A DNA stretch of 64,000 bases from JAVVTR01 sp036653535. GTDB lineage: Bacteria > Bacteroidota > Bacteroidia > Bacteroidales > P3. Below, piece after piece: positions 1-9,800 of this stretch. Below the pieces are notes generated by a model that saw only the letters and a program-made list of their open reading frames with translations, was not told where the DNA came from and did no database searches. The translations under genes were made by a program, and so were the position numbers. Location: NCBI GenBank assembly GCA_036653535.1, contig JAVVTR010000007.1:17319-81318 (forward strand), read 5' to 3'. The number at the start of each line of letters is the position of its first letter. Positions within the stretch are counted from its first letter, which is position 1.

Positions 1-2200
1 ATTCCCATGCGGTACGATAAATTTTACTAACCAAATCTTCTTTGGTGTTTTCTGGAACGTTTACCGTAACACTAATAGAATGATCCACCCATTTTTGTAC
101 AGCACCCTGCATTTTTACTTTATTGAGCCAATCTATATCGTTGGAAGTGCTTTTAAAATAAGGCGATTTAGCTATTATTTCCTGCAATTGCTCATCCTCA
201 TAAGCTTTCACCATTTCTACATCGTAGCCATTGGTTTGCAACCATGTAACAAATTTAGGGTGAAAAACATTGTATTCTTCAAAGGCATCCCCTTGTTCAT
301 CTACCAAAGAAACTTTTACGTTTTTGTCGTTTGGATTCACCTTACGACGACGTTTGTAAGAAACCATAAAAACAGGTTCTATTCCAGAGGTAGTTTGTGT
401 ACAAATACTGACACTGCCGGTAGGAGCTATAGTCAACAAGGCTATATTACGACGTCCGTGTTGAATCATTTGATCGTATAAAGCAAGGTCTTTTTGGCGA
501 ATTCTGTTAATAAATGGGTTGCGAGCTTCGCGTTCGGCACTATAAATGGGAAAAGCCCCTCTTTCACCCGCCATTTCTACCGAGGAAGTATAGGCTGCTA
601 AAGCCAATGTTTTATGTACTTCTACGGAAAATTTTATAGCTTCTTCGCTTCCATAACGCAAGCCTAAAGCGGCTAACATATCTCCTTCGGCAGTAATACC
701 AAGGCCAGTACGCCGACCTTCCGTACTTTTCTTCTTTATTTTAAGCCAAAGATCCTGTTCGGTACGCTTTACCTCTGCTGTTTCCGGATCCTGCTCTATT
801 TTAGCCAAAATTCTATCTACATGTTCCAACTCTAAATCTATAATATCATCCATAAACCGCTGAGCCAAACGAACATGCTCTTTAAATTTAGGAAAATCGA
901 ATTGAGATTGTGCCGTAAATGGATCCTTTACATAACTATATAAATTTACCGCCAACAAACGACAACTATCATAAGGACAAAGGGGAATTTCTCCACAAGG
1001 ATTAGTAGAAACCGTTTTAAAGCCGAGATCTGCATAACAATCGGGTATAGATTCTTTCTGAATAGTATCCCAAAAAAGCACCCCTGGTTCTGCCGATTTC
1101 CAAGCATTGTGAATAATTTTATTCCACAATTTTCGAGCATCTATTTCCTTGGAATAAATTGGTTTAGAAGAATCTATAGGGTATTGTTGCAGAAAAGGCT
1201 TATTATCGACCACAGCCTGCATAAATTCATCGGTCAATTTTACGGATACATTCGCCCCTGTTACTTTTCCATCTTCCATCTTCGCATCTATAAAATGCTC
1301 GGAATCGGGATGTTTAATACTAATACTCAACATTAAGGCACCTCGCCGCCCATCTTGAGCCACTTCGCGCGTGGAATTAGAATAACGCTCCATAAACGGA
1401 ACTATGCCCGTGCTGGTAAGAGCACTATTCTTCACTGGACTTCCAGAGGGGCGAATATGAGAAAGATCGTGCCCCACCCCTCCTCTACGTTTCATTAACT
1501 GAACCTGCTCCTCGTCTATTTTCATTATGCCACCGTAAGAATCGGAATTTCCGTCATTTCCAATAACAAAACAATTAGAAAGAGATGCTATTTGAAAACG
1601 GTTACCAATTCCGGCCATAGGACTTCCTTGTGGAATAATATAGCAGAAATCTTTCATCAAATCGAAAATTTGATTTTCGCTAACCGGATTAGGATATTTT
1701 TTTTCTATACGTCCTAATTCTTTGGCAATACGATGGTGCATATCGTCGGGGGTACGTTCATATATGTTTCCTGCACTGTCTTTGAGTGCATATTTATTCA
1801 TCCATACATTAGCAGCTAGGGTATCTCCCTTAAAATATTCCGTTGCAGCGGCTAATATTTCCTCTGTGGTATAGGGTTTTAGAGCATCTTCGCCCAGGGG
1901 AGAAGATGCGGAATTTTTTGCTTCCAAATTAAAATTATTCATCTTCACTGTTTGTTCTTCGCATTCTTTGTGTTCTTTGTTTTCGTTTTCTTTGTGTTCT
2001 TCGTCAAGAAAATTGGGGAAATTTTCTTCCCTTATTTCCATTTTCTCTCTTGTGGCTTTTAATTTTTCGTAATTATTACTAACCGACTTATTGTTAGCAT
2101 CTTCTTGATCTAAAGATAGTGTTGTAATGGAAAGCGCGACAGAACCATCCATTTTTTTGGACGAATTGAATTCCAACTCAGGAAATAAACTTGCTTCCAT
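1..2200 (-). CDS. nrdJ: Adenosylcobalamin-dependent (class II) ribonucleotide reductase, 3' end outside window
   Basis: Reduces ribonucleotides to deoxyribonucleotides in the cytosol using a B12-derived thiyl radical. I translated the minus strand from an ATG at 2200-2198; the frame stays open to the window edge, giving 733 codons without the C-terminus. Seen: SNCFVIGN with Cys210, MKRRGGVGHDLSHIRP, and the active-site NPCGEIPLCP with Cys402 and Glu404, equivalent to the Cys439/Glu441 pair of class I enzymes. Near the edge, KWVDHSISVTVNVPE is typical of the Bacteroidota class II group; class II rather than class I is inferred from this resemblance. Residues about 40-75 are a Glu/Lys/Asn-rich low-complexity insert ahead of the conserved core. 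The C-terminal redox cysteines lie outside the window. No clear promoter was found upstream. Confidence 0.88.
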   Translation of the reverse strand, partial: MEASLFPELEFNSSKKMDGSVALSITTLSLDQEDANNKSVSNNYEKLKATREKMEIREENFPNFLDEEHKENENKEHKECEEQTVKMNNFNLEAKNSASSPLGEDALKPYTTEEILAAATEYFKGDTLAANVWMNKYALKDSAGNIYERTPDDMHHRIAKELGRIEKKYPNPVSENQIFDLMKDFCYIIPQGSPMAGIGNRFQIASLSNCFVIGNDGNSDSYGGIMKIDEEQVQLMKRRGGVGHDLSHIRPSGSPVKNSALTSTGIVPFMERYSNSTREVAQDGRRGALMLSISIKHPDSEHFIDAKMEDGKVTGANVSVKLTDEFMQAVVDNKPFLQQYPIDSSKPIYSKEIDARKLWNKIIHNAWKSAEPGVLFWDTIQKESIPDCYADLGFKTVSTNPCGEIPLCPYDSCRLLAVNLYSYVKDPFTAQSQFDFPKFKEHVRLAQRFMDDIIDLELEHVDRILAKIEQDPETAEVKRTEQDLWLKIKKKSTEGRRTGLGITAEGDMLAALGLRYGSEEAIKFSVEVHKTLALAAYTSSVEMAGERGAFPIYSAEREARNPFINRIRQKDLALYDQMIQHGRRNIALLTIAPTGSVSICTQTTSGIEPVFMVSYKRRRKVNPNDKNVKVSLVDEQGDAFEEYNVFHPKFVTWLQTNGYDVEMVKAYEDEQLQEIIAKSPYFKSTSNDIDWLNKVKMQGAVQKWVDHSISVTVNVPENTKEDLVSKIYRTAWE

Positions 2201-2667
2201 ATCTTCTTATATAAATCTTATACTTTTTATTTGCTTTTCGGCCACCCTTCGGCTACTTTCGGCTACTTTTCAGCTAGCCCTTTCTCCACCATTCCCTCTT
2301 TGTTTCCCCAAAACAGGAAAAAAGAAAACGCAGAGCCTTAAGTTTTCTCCTTTCCTTGATAGAAAAACAAATATTATATCAAACAAATGGAAATCTTTAT
2401 CATAACGCTCCAACATCTCCTCCGTCCGAATGCGAAATTAGAAGTTTTTTTAGTTCTTCCACTCCCTCTGCTCAAAGATATTATAAACATTTCTTGTTAA
2501 CATTTTTTAACAAGCTTACTCTCAAACTAAAGCCACCTTTTAATTATTTTTCAACACCTCTGTTCATAAATTTTTAAGCCTTTTTTCATAAATTAAACAA
2601 GGGTAAAAAAGAAAGGCGCATTCTAATAAATGCGCCCTTTCCTTTCTAAAACCAAAACAAAAATATT
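2201..2667. other. AT-rich intergenic region upstream of nrdJ
   Basis: This 467-bp gap lies between the nrdJ start and the end of the next minus-strand gene. It holds a short repeated motif (cggctacttt, two to three copies near 2250-2275) and the terminator described separately. Short open frames on the plus strand show no protein-like features. I see no RNA gene here. Confidence 0.5.
2605..2640 (-). terminator. Rho-independent terminator of the 2668-6735 gene
   Basis: Read on the minus strand, aaagggcgcatt and aatgcgccttt pair as a GC-rich stem with one bulge, followed by a run of six T. It lies just past the stop codon of the T9SS protein gene. Confidence 0.8.
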
Positions 2668-5600
2668 TTACTGTAAAACCACTTTCCTCGTAGATTCTCT
2701 ACCCAAATCGTCTTTAAACTTTAAAATATAAACCCCTTTAGGATACGAAGAAAGCTGCAAGCTTTGCGTATGTCCAAAAGTGGAGGCCCTATGCTCGGAA
2801 AACATAATACGGCCAACTAAATCACAAAATTCGAAATTAGAATATTCTCCCTCTATAAATAAATAATCTCGGGTCGGATTGGGGTAAATTTTTACTTTTA
2901 TTTTATCTAAATCCGATTCTATGTTGGTCTTTACTATCTTCCCCGTTTTTTCTTCCGAAAGAATTTCTTCGCCTGTATTATATAAAGAGCCTATGCGGTA
3001 AACATATTCTCCCTCCATTAATCCTTTGTCTAAATAATTTAAATCGGTCAAGGTATCTTGGTTCAATTTTATGGCATCTCTATATATATTAAACCCATTC
3101 AATACTATTTTAGGAGCTGAAACATTCTGAACAAAAGGATAGGAAAACATTTCTATAGAAGTCTTACAAGCAGTATGGGGTTCTATTTTCCTCAAAGAAG
3201 AGCCACTCTGAGCCTTTATCTTTACCTGTATCAAATCTTTGGGTGGTATATTTTGAATACCCTCTCCAATTTGACGTTCGGTAGCAACAATGGCAAGAAT
3301 ATCCCAATTGTGAGGAATCAAGGAGGTGGTTTGCAGGGTCCCCCATTTCTTAAAATCTATAGTAAATAAATCGCCAAAACCTGTAACAGCAGCACTTCTA
3401 TCTACAACAGCCGGCAATTTCCCTTCTTTAAATTTATAGGTTAAACCCACCACTAATTCTCCCATATTTGAATTTATGGCCGAATCTATGGAAAGAGGTT
3501 TGTCTAAATAAATAATAAAAGGTTCGTTGGTAACTAATCTTTTGTTATACGGTTGATGGTACACTATGGTATCGTTGATCATTACCACCGGAGTAATGGC
3601 GTCACATTCTTCCGCTAATATAGTTTGTATCCCCACCAAAAAATAACCTTTGTAACTCTGCAAACCGGCTTTATCCCAACCTATACAAGCGGTAAGTGTT
3701 CCACCTTTCATTCCCATTTTACCAATAGGATAGTCTTCGGCATATCCGGCAGTGAAAGGGGTTTCAAAGAAAGGAAGACCCCAGTTCGCACTTACATTTC
3801 CTTTTCCTTTATCCACAGTGGAGGAAGTCAAATTCAAATAAGACACCGGCAAGCAAGTACCTAAACCGGTAATTTCCAGTTCTATAGAATCGGAAGCCAC
3901 CCCCGAATTATCATAAAAAGCTTCTACTCTATAACGATGTAATCCCAAACCTGGCTTTTCATCTATATACATAAATTTATCGACCATTTTCTCCGTAATT
4001 AGGCTTCCATCACGGTATATATAAAATCCTAATAAAAAGCCGTCGGATCCCTCTTGTGGATAGCCCCATTTTAGCATAGCATTCAAATTGGATTCTCGAA
4101 CATGAAGTTTGGTAACGGGATGAACCACCCCTATAGGATTAATTTCAATTTTCATGCTATCCGAACGATTCGATTCACAACCATTTTCAAAAACAGAAGA
4201 TACTTGATAGTTATATATCCCAGGCTCTAATATGGTTTCATAAAATCTTCGTGCCGGATTTGGTTCTTTATTTATAGGGGTAGACTCCCCGCTCCTATAA
4301 ATATTATATCCTTTCAACTTTGGCATACTTTCTATTTCCAAATAGGCCATAATATTTTCTGAGCCTCGCGTTTGAAGAACAGCCCCTATACAAATGGTAC
4401 TATCTTCCAATACAAATAAATTTAAACCAGCACCAATACCACCATAAGGCAAGGAATTTAATAAACGCATTTCCCTGTATAAATCTACATTTTTCCCTGT
4501 AGCTTTTTTGGTATTCCAATCATATTGATGAATATCCATTCCATTTCTGTCTTGAAACATAAAATATACATGATCTTTGTAATAAACAGAACCGGAAGCA
4601 TATTGTATGTTTTCAAAACCATCGCTAATTTTGTTTCCATCCATATCCACTATAATACTACTGGTCCACGCCCCTAATTCAAATCCGCCCTTCCCGTCGT
4701 TGGCCTTGGGAATATAGGCTATATGATTTATCTTTTCTGGCACAGGGATCATTCTTTTGATACTCTTGTTTTCTAAATCCAATTGATAAATATACTGGTC
4801 GTCACAACCGGCATATACCTCTTCGCCCACCGCCACAAAGTTGGTTACAGGAGGTAATTTGTCGATATTAAAGCTATAAAGAGCATGCCAATCTTTATCA
4901 AATACATCTATTTGAGAAAAACGCCAATCACTGGCATAAAATTTCCCTTTATATTCCACTACCGTCGTTCTATCTGGACTTCCAACTCCAACATAATCAA
5001 CCATATACAACATATTGGCATCGAAATACTTATCTACAACAGGAGCCTCTTTCGCCCCACTATTCTTTTCTTTGTCGGCCTTTTGCATAAACAAACTTTC
5101 GGGTTCTTCTGCTTTAAGCCTTTCGGGTTCTTCTACTTTAAGCCTTTCCAATTCCTCCGATATACGACAAGTTTCCCCCCAGCCATAAGCAGGCATTTCT
5201 CTATAAATTGGCTTGGGAGCTTTTCCTATACTAATGGAAGAGGGAATACCCCATTCAAGAATAGCTGTTCTGTTATAAAGAGCGGAGGCTTGGGTGTATT
5301 TTACAGAATAGCAGCCTTCCGGAGCAATAATTTCCAATACAACAGGAAGCGTAAAATTGGAAGTGCCCTCTGCGTAAACTGCTCTTACTCTATAAGAATG
5401 GAAACCTATTATGGCCGCTACATCCGTAAAGCTCGTTTCTGTGATTAAAGTATTGGATATTTTTATAGAATCTCTATATACTTCATATCCTAATACTGTT
5501 TTTCCTGAAAAAAACGGTTTTTTCCAAGTACATTTTACTTTTTTTTCTCCATTCATTTGTTTGGCGACCATTTTTTGAGGACGAACTAAAATCGGGCTTT

Positions 5601-6735
5601 CGCCTAACTTTATAACAAAAGGAAGATAATTGCCAGCAGGAGAACTACTAAATCCAGCCAAAACTCTACCATCTTCAGATATTCCGGATATATTAACCAA
5701 ATTCCTCCCTAAAACATCTAAGCCATAATACTCCATTAAGTAGTCCTCTAAAAGCATCCAACCCATACTCTCCGACCACAAGGCAGCTTTTTCTATTCCA
5801 GTAGCGCTAATCATATTTCCAACAAACATTCCTTGTTCGTTGGTTTCCCAAAACTCCGAACGGATATAACCAGCCGGAGTAGGCACTTGGTGCACCTCTT
5901 TTCCTTTTTCCCAAATAGTAGCTACGAAATTTCCGGTAAACCCACATAAAATATGCCCATTTTTATTAGATCCATAAACTTCACCCCACCCATTTTGTTC
6001 TTTCGCCGTTTGTAAACCCAAATGAATAATAGTATCCTCTACCCAGCAAACAGGACTTCTCTGTGCCATTTTAGGCCAAACACTAAAGCCAAAAAGAACC
6101 TGACCATCGGGAGAAATACCCCCAGGTCCCGGACGTGCGCCATTCATCCAAGAACTTTCTCCATCTTTATCTAAAGGAGAATAAATTTTAGAAATCGTAT
6201 CTCCCAAAAAAAGCACAGGAGCAAATTGTATTTGTTGTTTATAGATGTAATATATACTTCCTGCTACCCTTGTTCCATCCTCTGAAATTCCATACACCGA
6301 AGCATAGCGAGCACTAACGTCATTTAAATACTCACTCCCTGGATATTGTGGCATAAAAATAGTTTTCCCATCCCGCACAATAGCCCCTGCATCCACCAAA
6401 AAATCCTTTCCAGTGGCGGGATGTTTGATTTTTAAAGCTCCCTGCCCTGCCGCTATTTTATTATTAGAAACCGCCCATGGATAAAGTGGTATAAATTCGA
6501 CCGTATCTTTTTCTATATCATATAAAAAGCCGGAACCACCTTTATTGCTATAGGTTCCCACTGCATAACGACCATTTTTAGACAAGGCCGTAACCACCCC
6601 ATTATCGGCCCCATAAACAAAAACCGCATCTGCGCGAGTTCCTTTCACTACTTCTTGTGTTTGAGCTTGTAAACCAAGAGGTACAAAGAAAGAAAGCAAT
6701 AAATAAAAAGCAATATGTTTATTCATTTTTTTCAT
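2668..6735 (-). CDS. Large secreted T9SS cargo protein with HAF-like repeats and FN3-like modules
   Basis: This is a 1355-residue secreted or surface protein of unknown specific function. It has a signal peptide ending near LQAQ (residues 1-25). In residues about 40-380, motifs such as GISEDGTRVAG, ISPDGQVLFGF and GISEDGRVLAGF recur, resembling HAF-type extracellular repeats. Several fibronectin-III-like segments follow (GYEVYRDSIKI, GFYIYRDGSLI, GFNIYRDAIKL). A short charged tandem (EEPERLKAEEPESL) lies near residue 520. The end (VKIYPNPTRDYLFIEG to KGVYILKFKDD and RKVVLQ) is a type A T9SS sorting domain, which is cleaved and replaced by an anchor after export. The first of two ATGs, nine bases apart, is used. 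It is co-oriented with the gene at 6837-11054, with a 101-bp gap holding only a weak stem. Confidence 0.85.
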   Translation of the reverse strand: MKKMNKHIAFYLLLSFFVPLGLQAQTQEVVKGTRADAVFVYGADNGVVTALSKNGRYAVGTYSNKGGSGFLYDIEKDTVEFIPLYPWAVSNNKIAAGQGALKIKHPATGKDFLVDAGAIVRDGKTIFMPQYPGSEYLNDVSARYASVYGISEDGTRVAGSIYYIYKQQIQFAPVLFLGDTISKIYSPLDKDGESSWMNGARPGPGGISPDGQVLFGFSVWPKMAQRSPVCWVEDTIIHLGLQTAKEQNGWGEVYGSNKNGHILCGFTGNFVATIWEKGKEVHQVPTPAGYIRSEFWETNEQGMFVGNMISATGIEKAALWSESMGWMLLEDYLMEYYGLDVLGRNLVNISGISEDGRVLAGFSSSPAGNYLPFVIKLGESPILVRPQKMVAKQMNGEKKVKCTWKKPFFSGKTVLGYEVYRDSIKISNTLITETSFTDVAAIIGFHSYRVRAVYAEGTSNFTLPVVLEIIAPEGCYSVKYTQASALYNRTAILEWGIPSSISIGKAPKPIYREMPAYGWGETCRISEELERLKVEEPERLKAEEPESLFMQKADKEKNSGAKEAPVVDKYFDANMLYMVDYVGVGSPDRTTVVEYKGKFYASDWRFSQIDVFDKDWHALYSFNIDKLPPVTNFVAVGEEVYAGCDDQYIYQLDLENKSIKRMIPVPEKINHIAYIPKANDGKGGFELGAWTSSIIVDMDGNKISDGFENIQYASGSVYYKDHVYFMFQDRNGMDIHQYDWNTKKATGKNVDLYREMRLLNSLPYGGIGAGLNLFVLEDSTICIGAVLQTRGSENIMAYLEIESMPKLKGYNIYRSGESTPINKEPNPARRFYETILEPGIYNYQVSSVFENGCESNRSDSMKIEINPIGVVHPVTKLHVRESNLNAMLKWGYPQEGSDGFLLGFYIYRDGSLITEKMVDKFMYIDEKPGLGLHRYRVEAFYDNSGVASDSIELEITGLGTCLPVSYLNLTSSTVDKGKGNVSANWGLPFFETPFTAGYAEDYPIGKMGMKGGTLTACIGWDKAGLQSYKGYFLVGIQTILAEECDAITPVVMINDTIVYHQPYNKRLVTNEPFIIYLDKPLSIDSAINSNMGELVVGLTYKFKEGKLPAVVDRSAAVTGFGDLFTIDFKKWGTLQTTSLIPHNWDILAIVATERQIGEGIQNIPPKDLIQVKIKAQSGSSLRKIEPHTACKTSIEMFSYPFVQNVSAPKIVLNGFNIYRDAIKLNQDTLTDLNYLDKGLMEGEYVYRIGSLYNTGEEILSEEKTGKIVKTNIESDLDKIKVKIYPNPTRDYLFIEGEYSNFEFCDLVGRIMFSEHRASTFGHTQSLQLSSYPKGVYILKFKDDLGRESTRKVVLQ

Positions 6736-6836
6736 AATTTATATTTTAAGCGTTTTCTATATTTTAAGTAGGTTCTATTTAAAATCGTCCTTGATATTTT
6801 CCTCCAATTTTGCAAAAAAAATCAAGGCCGTTTATT

Positions 6837-9800
6837 TTATTTAAAGTATATTTTATAGACTATATTTTGATAAGGAGTATAGAGACGAACTATTATTATC
6901 TGTTCATTTAAGGAAAGATAAACCTCAAAGTCGCCTCTTAAATTAGGCCAATAGCTTTTTAAAAGTTTCCCATCCACACTTAAGATCTCTAATTTTAGCA
7001 CCTCTACTAAGGAATTGTTTTTTATTTTTAAAAGACCATTTTCGGGAAAAACGTTTAACATTGCTTTTAACTCCAATTCGGTATGGGTTTCATTTTTTGT
7101 AATAAAAGAAGACTCTTCCGACCAATCACTATAATTTTCGTTTCCACAATAAGCTTTTATTTTCCACAAATAAGAAGTGTTTTTAGTTAAATAAGCTAAG
7201 AGATACGGACTACTTACATTTTCCTTCGAAAGATATTTTTTTCCCTCTTCCTTAAACTGCAATTCATAAGAAATACACGATGAACTTCCATTCCAATGCA
7301 AAAGAGCTTCCTCGTTTTTTACTGCACTCGCAACTAAAGCCCTTGGTTTAGAACAAAGCGTATCCTCTACTTTAGTTTTAAAATCCAGCGTTTCTGTAAA
7401 AGGACTATAATTATCCCTATCACAATAACTTCTTAAACGTAAGCTATAGGAGGTGCCTTTCTTTAAATTAGAAAGTAGAAAATTTTGTTTGGATCCCAGG
7501 ATAGTATCCACCATCCAAGTAGTTCCTTCTTTTTCTTTATATTGAAGTACAAATTTTAGTTTGTCGCTGTTCCATAACACAAGAGCCGTGGTAGAACTTA
7601 TACTTTCCACCCTTACACTATCTGGTTTTTTACAAGTCATATATAGTGTGTAAAAAGTTTTGGGCTGAATCCAAGGGCTACTATCCCCTATATCTTGGCT
7701 ACATTGGGCACGAATAGAATATTCATATTTGGATCCTTCTTGCAAGGAATGTAAAAGCACACTATCCAAGAAAGAAACTTGCTTTTTCCACTCTACTTCT
7801 CCTGCTTTTTTATAGCGAATATCGAAACGAACCGCCATAGGAGCCTGCCATCTTAGAATAACCGTAGTATAAGAAGTTTCCGCTCTTGCATTTTGTACCG
7901 TATCGCAACTATACCAACTCTTAGTAGAAAAAGTTGCCAAGGTCCACAAACTCGTATCTCCAAGCTCACAAATAGAGCGAAGCCCCCAATCATAAAGCGT
8001 ATTTTCTCTTAGATCTTTTAAAACAACTTCTTTGTTTTGAATTAACATATAGGTGTACTTCTCTTCGGAAGAAGCCTTGTAACGCAATTGGTAGCTTTGT
8101 TCCTTTTCGCTATTCCACGAAAGCAAAGCCGTATCCACTCCAGCCACTGCCGCATTTAGCTTTACTTTAATGGGACAAGTATATTCTACACTCACACTAT
8201 CCAAAAACATTTTTACATTACTATACTTTCCTTTATTTTCGGCATAAAATCCTATTTGTACTTTCCCTTTCCTCTGTGGTAAAAGAATACGATAGTTTAT
8301 ACTATCTATATTCCCCAATTTATGTCCCAAATTTTTCCCAAAAGCCAAGAGGGTGTCTTTCATGGCGTAAGTTTGACCTCCATCTAAAGAGAGAACTACT
8401 AAAAATTTGGCTTGAGCATTTACACTATCTACCCTTTGTATATCACTACTTCTATTTAAAGAAAGAGTAAAAGATAAGGCCGTCTTGGTATTTGGCATTT
8501 CGAAAGAAGGGGTAAAAAGCCAATCATTGGTTCCGGTAGAGGAAAATCCCACCGCCATTTGTTTATGATTGCGATCATTACTTTTAGAGGAAAGATCCCA
8601 TGCACTATACGAATTTACATTCGTGTATAAAGTTAAATTACCAACTTCCGGCAAAACACCTTTATTAAAAGACCAATAGGTTAAATCTTTTTTATTAGGG
8701 AGCAAAAAAGTCTGTATAAAAGGAACTGCATAGTAGGTGGTAAAAACCGAAGATGCTTGCGACCATTGACTTAATTTCTCCGCACCACAAACCGCCTGCA
8801 CCCTTACTCTGTACTTCGTTTGAGGGTTTAAGTTTTCTACCTTTGTTGGATTTTCGCTACAAAAAACCGAATCACTCCATGGCTCTACTCCTTCTTCTTT
8901 CCAACTAATATTCCACCCTGTTCCTTCTCTTTCATTTTTATCTTGCCATAAAAGTTCCACTTCTGTAGTTTTTAAACTACTATCCTTTATTTTTACTTCT
9001 ATAGGATAATCGCAACTCGGTTTTTCTTCTATCCTTACACTTCCTATCCGTAAGGTCGATAGGGTAGCCGTAGTAAAACGAAAATTAAATTTTTTTATTT
9101 GTGATTCTTTTATAGAGAAAGGAACATCTATTTTAACAAAATCGTTGTTTATATCATAGTTCTGTGCATCTATTACCAATAAGGTTTTTCCTTGTTGGTC
9201 ACTTACTATCAAAGAATCTCCTGGAGCAAAGTTAATTCCAGAGGGTGGGTTTCCAGGCATAATACTGGCTAAAGTCGCCACCAAGCACATTTCAAAACGC
9301 AAACGATAATTTCCCTTTTTCAAGAAAACGCCGGGAGTTATTAGCTCATTCTCCTCTCTGCGTATATTATTAGGATCGCTTGCATTGCCCATAGATTCTA
9401 AGTAAAAAGGAATAGCATTACCATACATATCTTTTTTTACTTTAAAACCGGAAATTTTTGTACTAAGAATGGATCCTAATTCCGAATGCCAACCGGCGGG
9501 CAATCTATATTCATTATAGTATTGCCTTTCCTTTTCAAAACTATAATAGACCGGACTTAAAGCCGCTGTTTTTTCCAATAAAGTGGTATAATCTGTGGAA
9601 TAAAGCACCTGCCCTTCCGAAGAAGTATCTATGCTCCAAATATAAAGATAATGGGCTTGGTTGGGCAACAAATCCTTTAAGCTGTACGCATCCGCCTTTC
9701 CTTTATAAATTACCTTAGCTCCATTCCCCAATTCATCCCCTACTTGCAATGCACCAATAGGAGTACAAAACAGATTAGTATCCTTACTATTATCTATAAT

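Noticed and set aside
2127..2577. Two plus-strand open frames upstream of nrdJ
   Set aside because: They overlap the nrdJ 5' end and AT-rich spacer, with no conserved motif or promoter.
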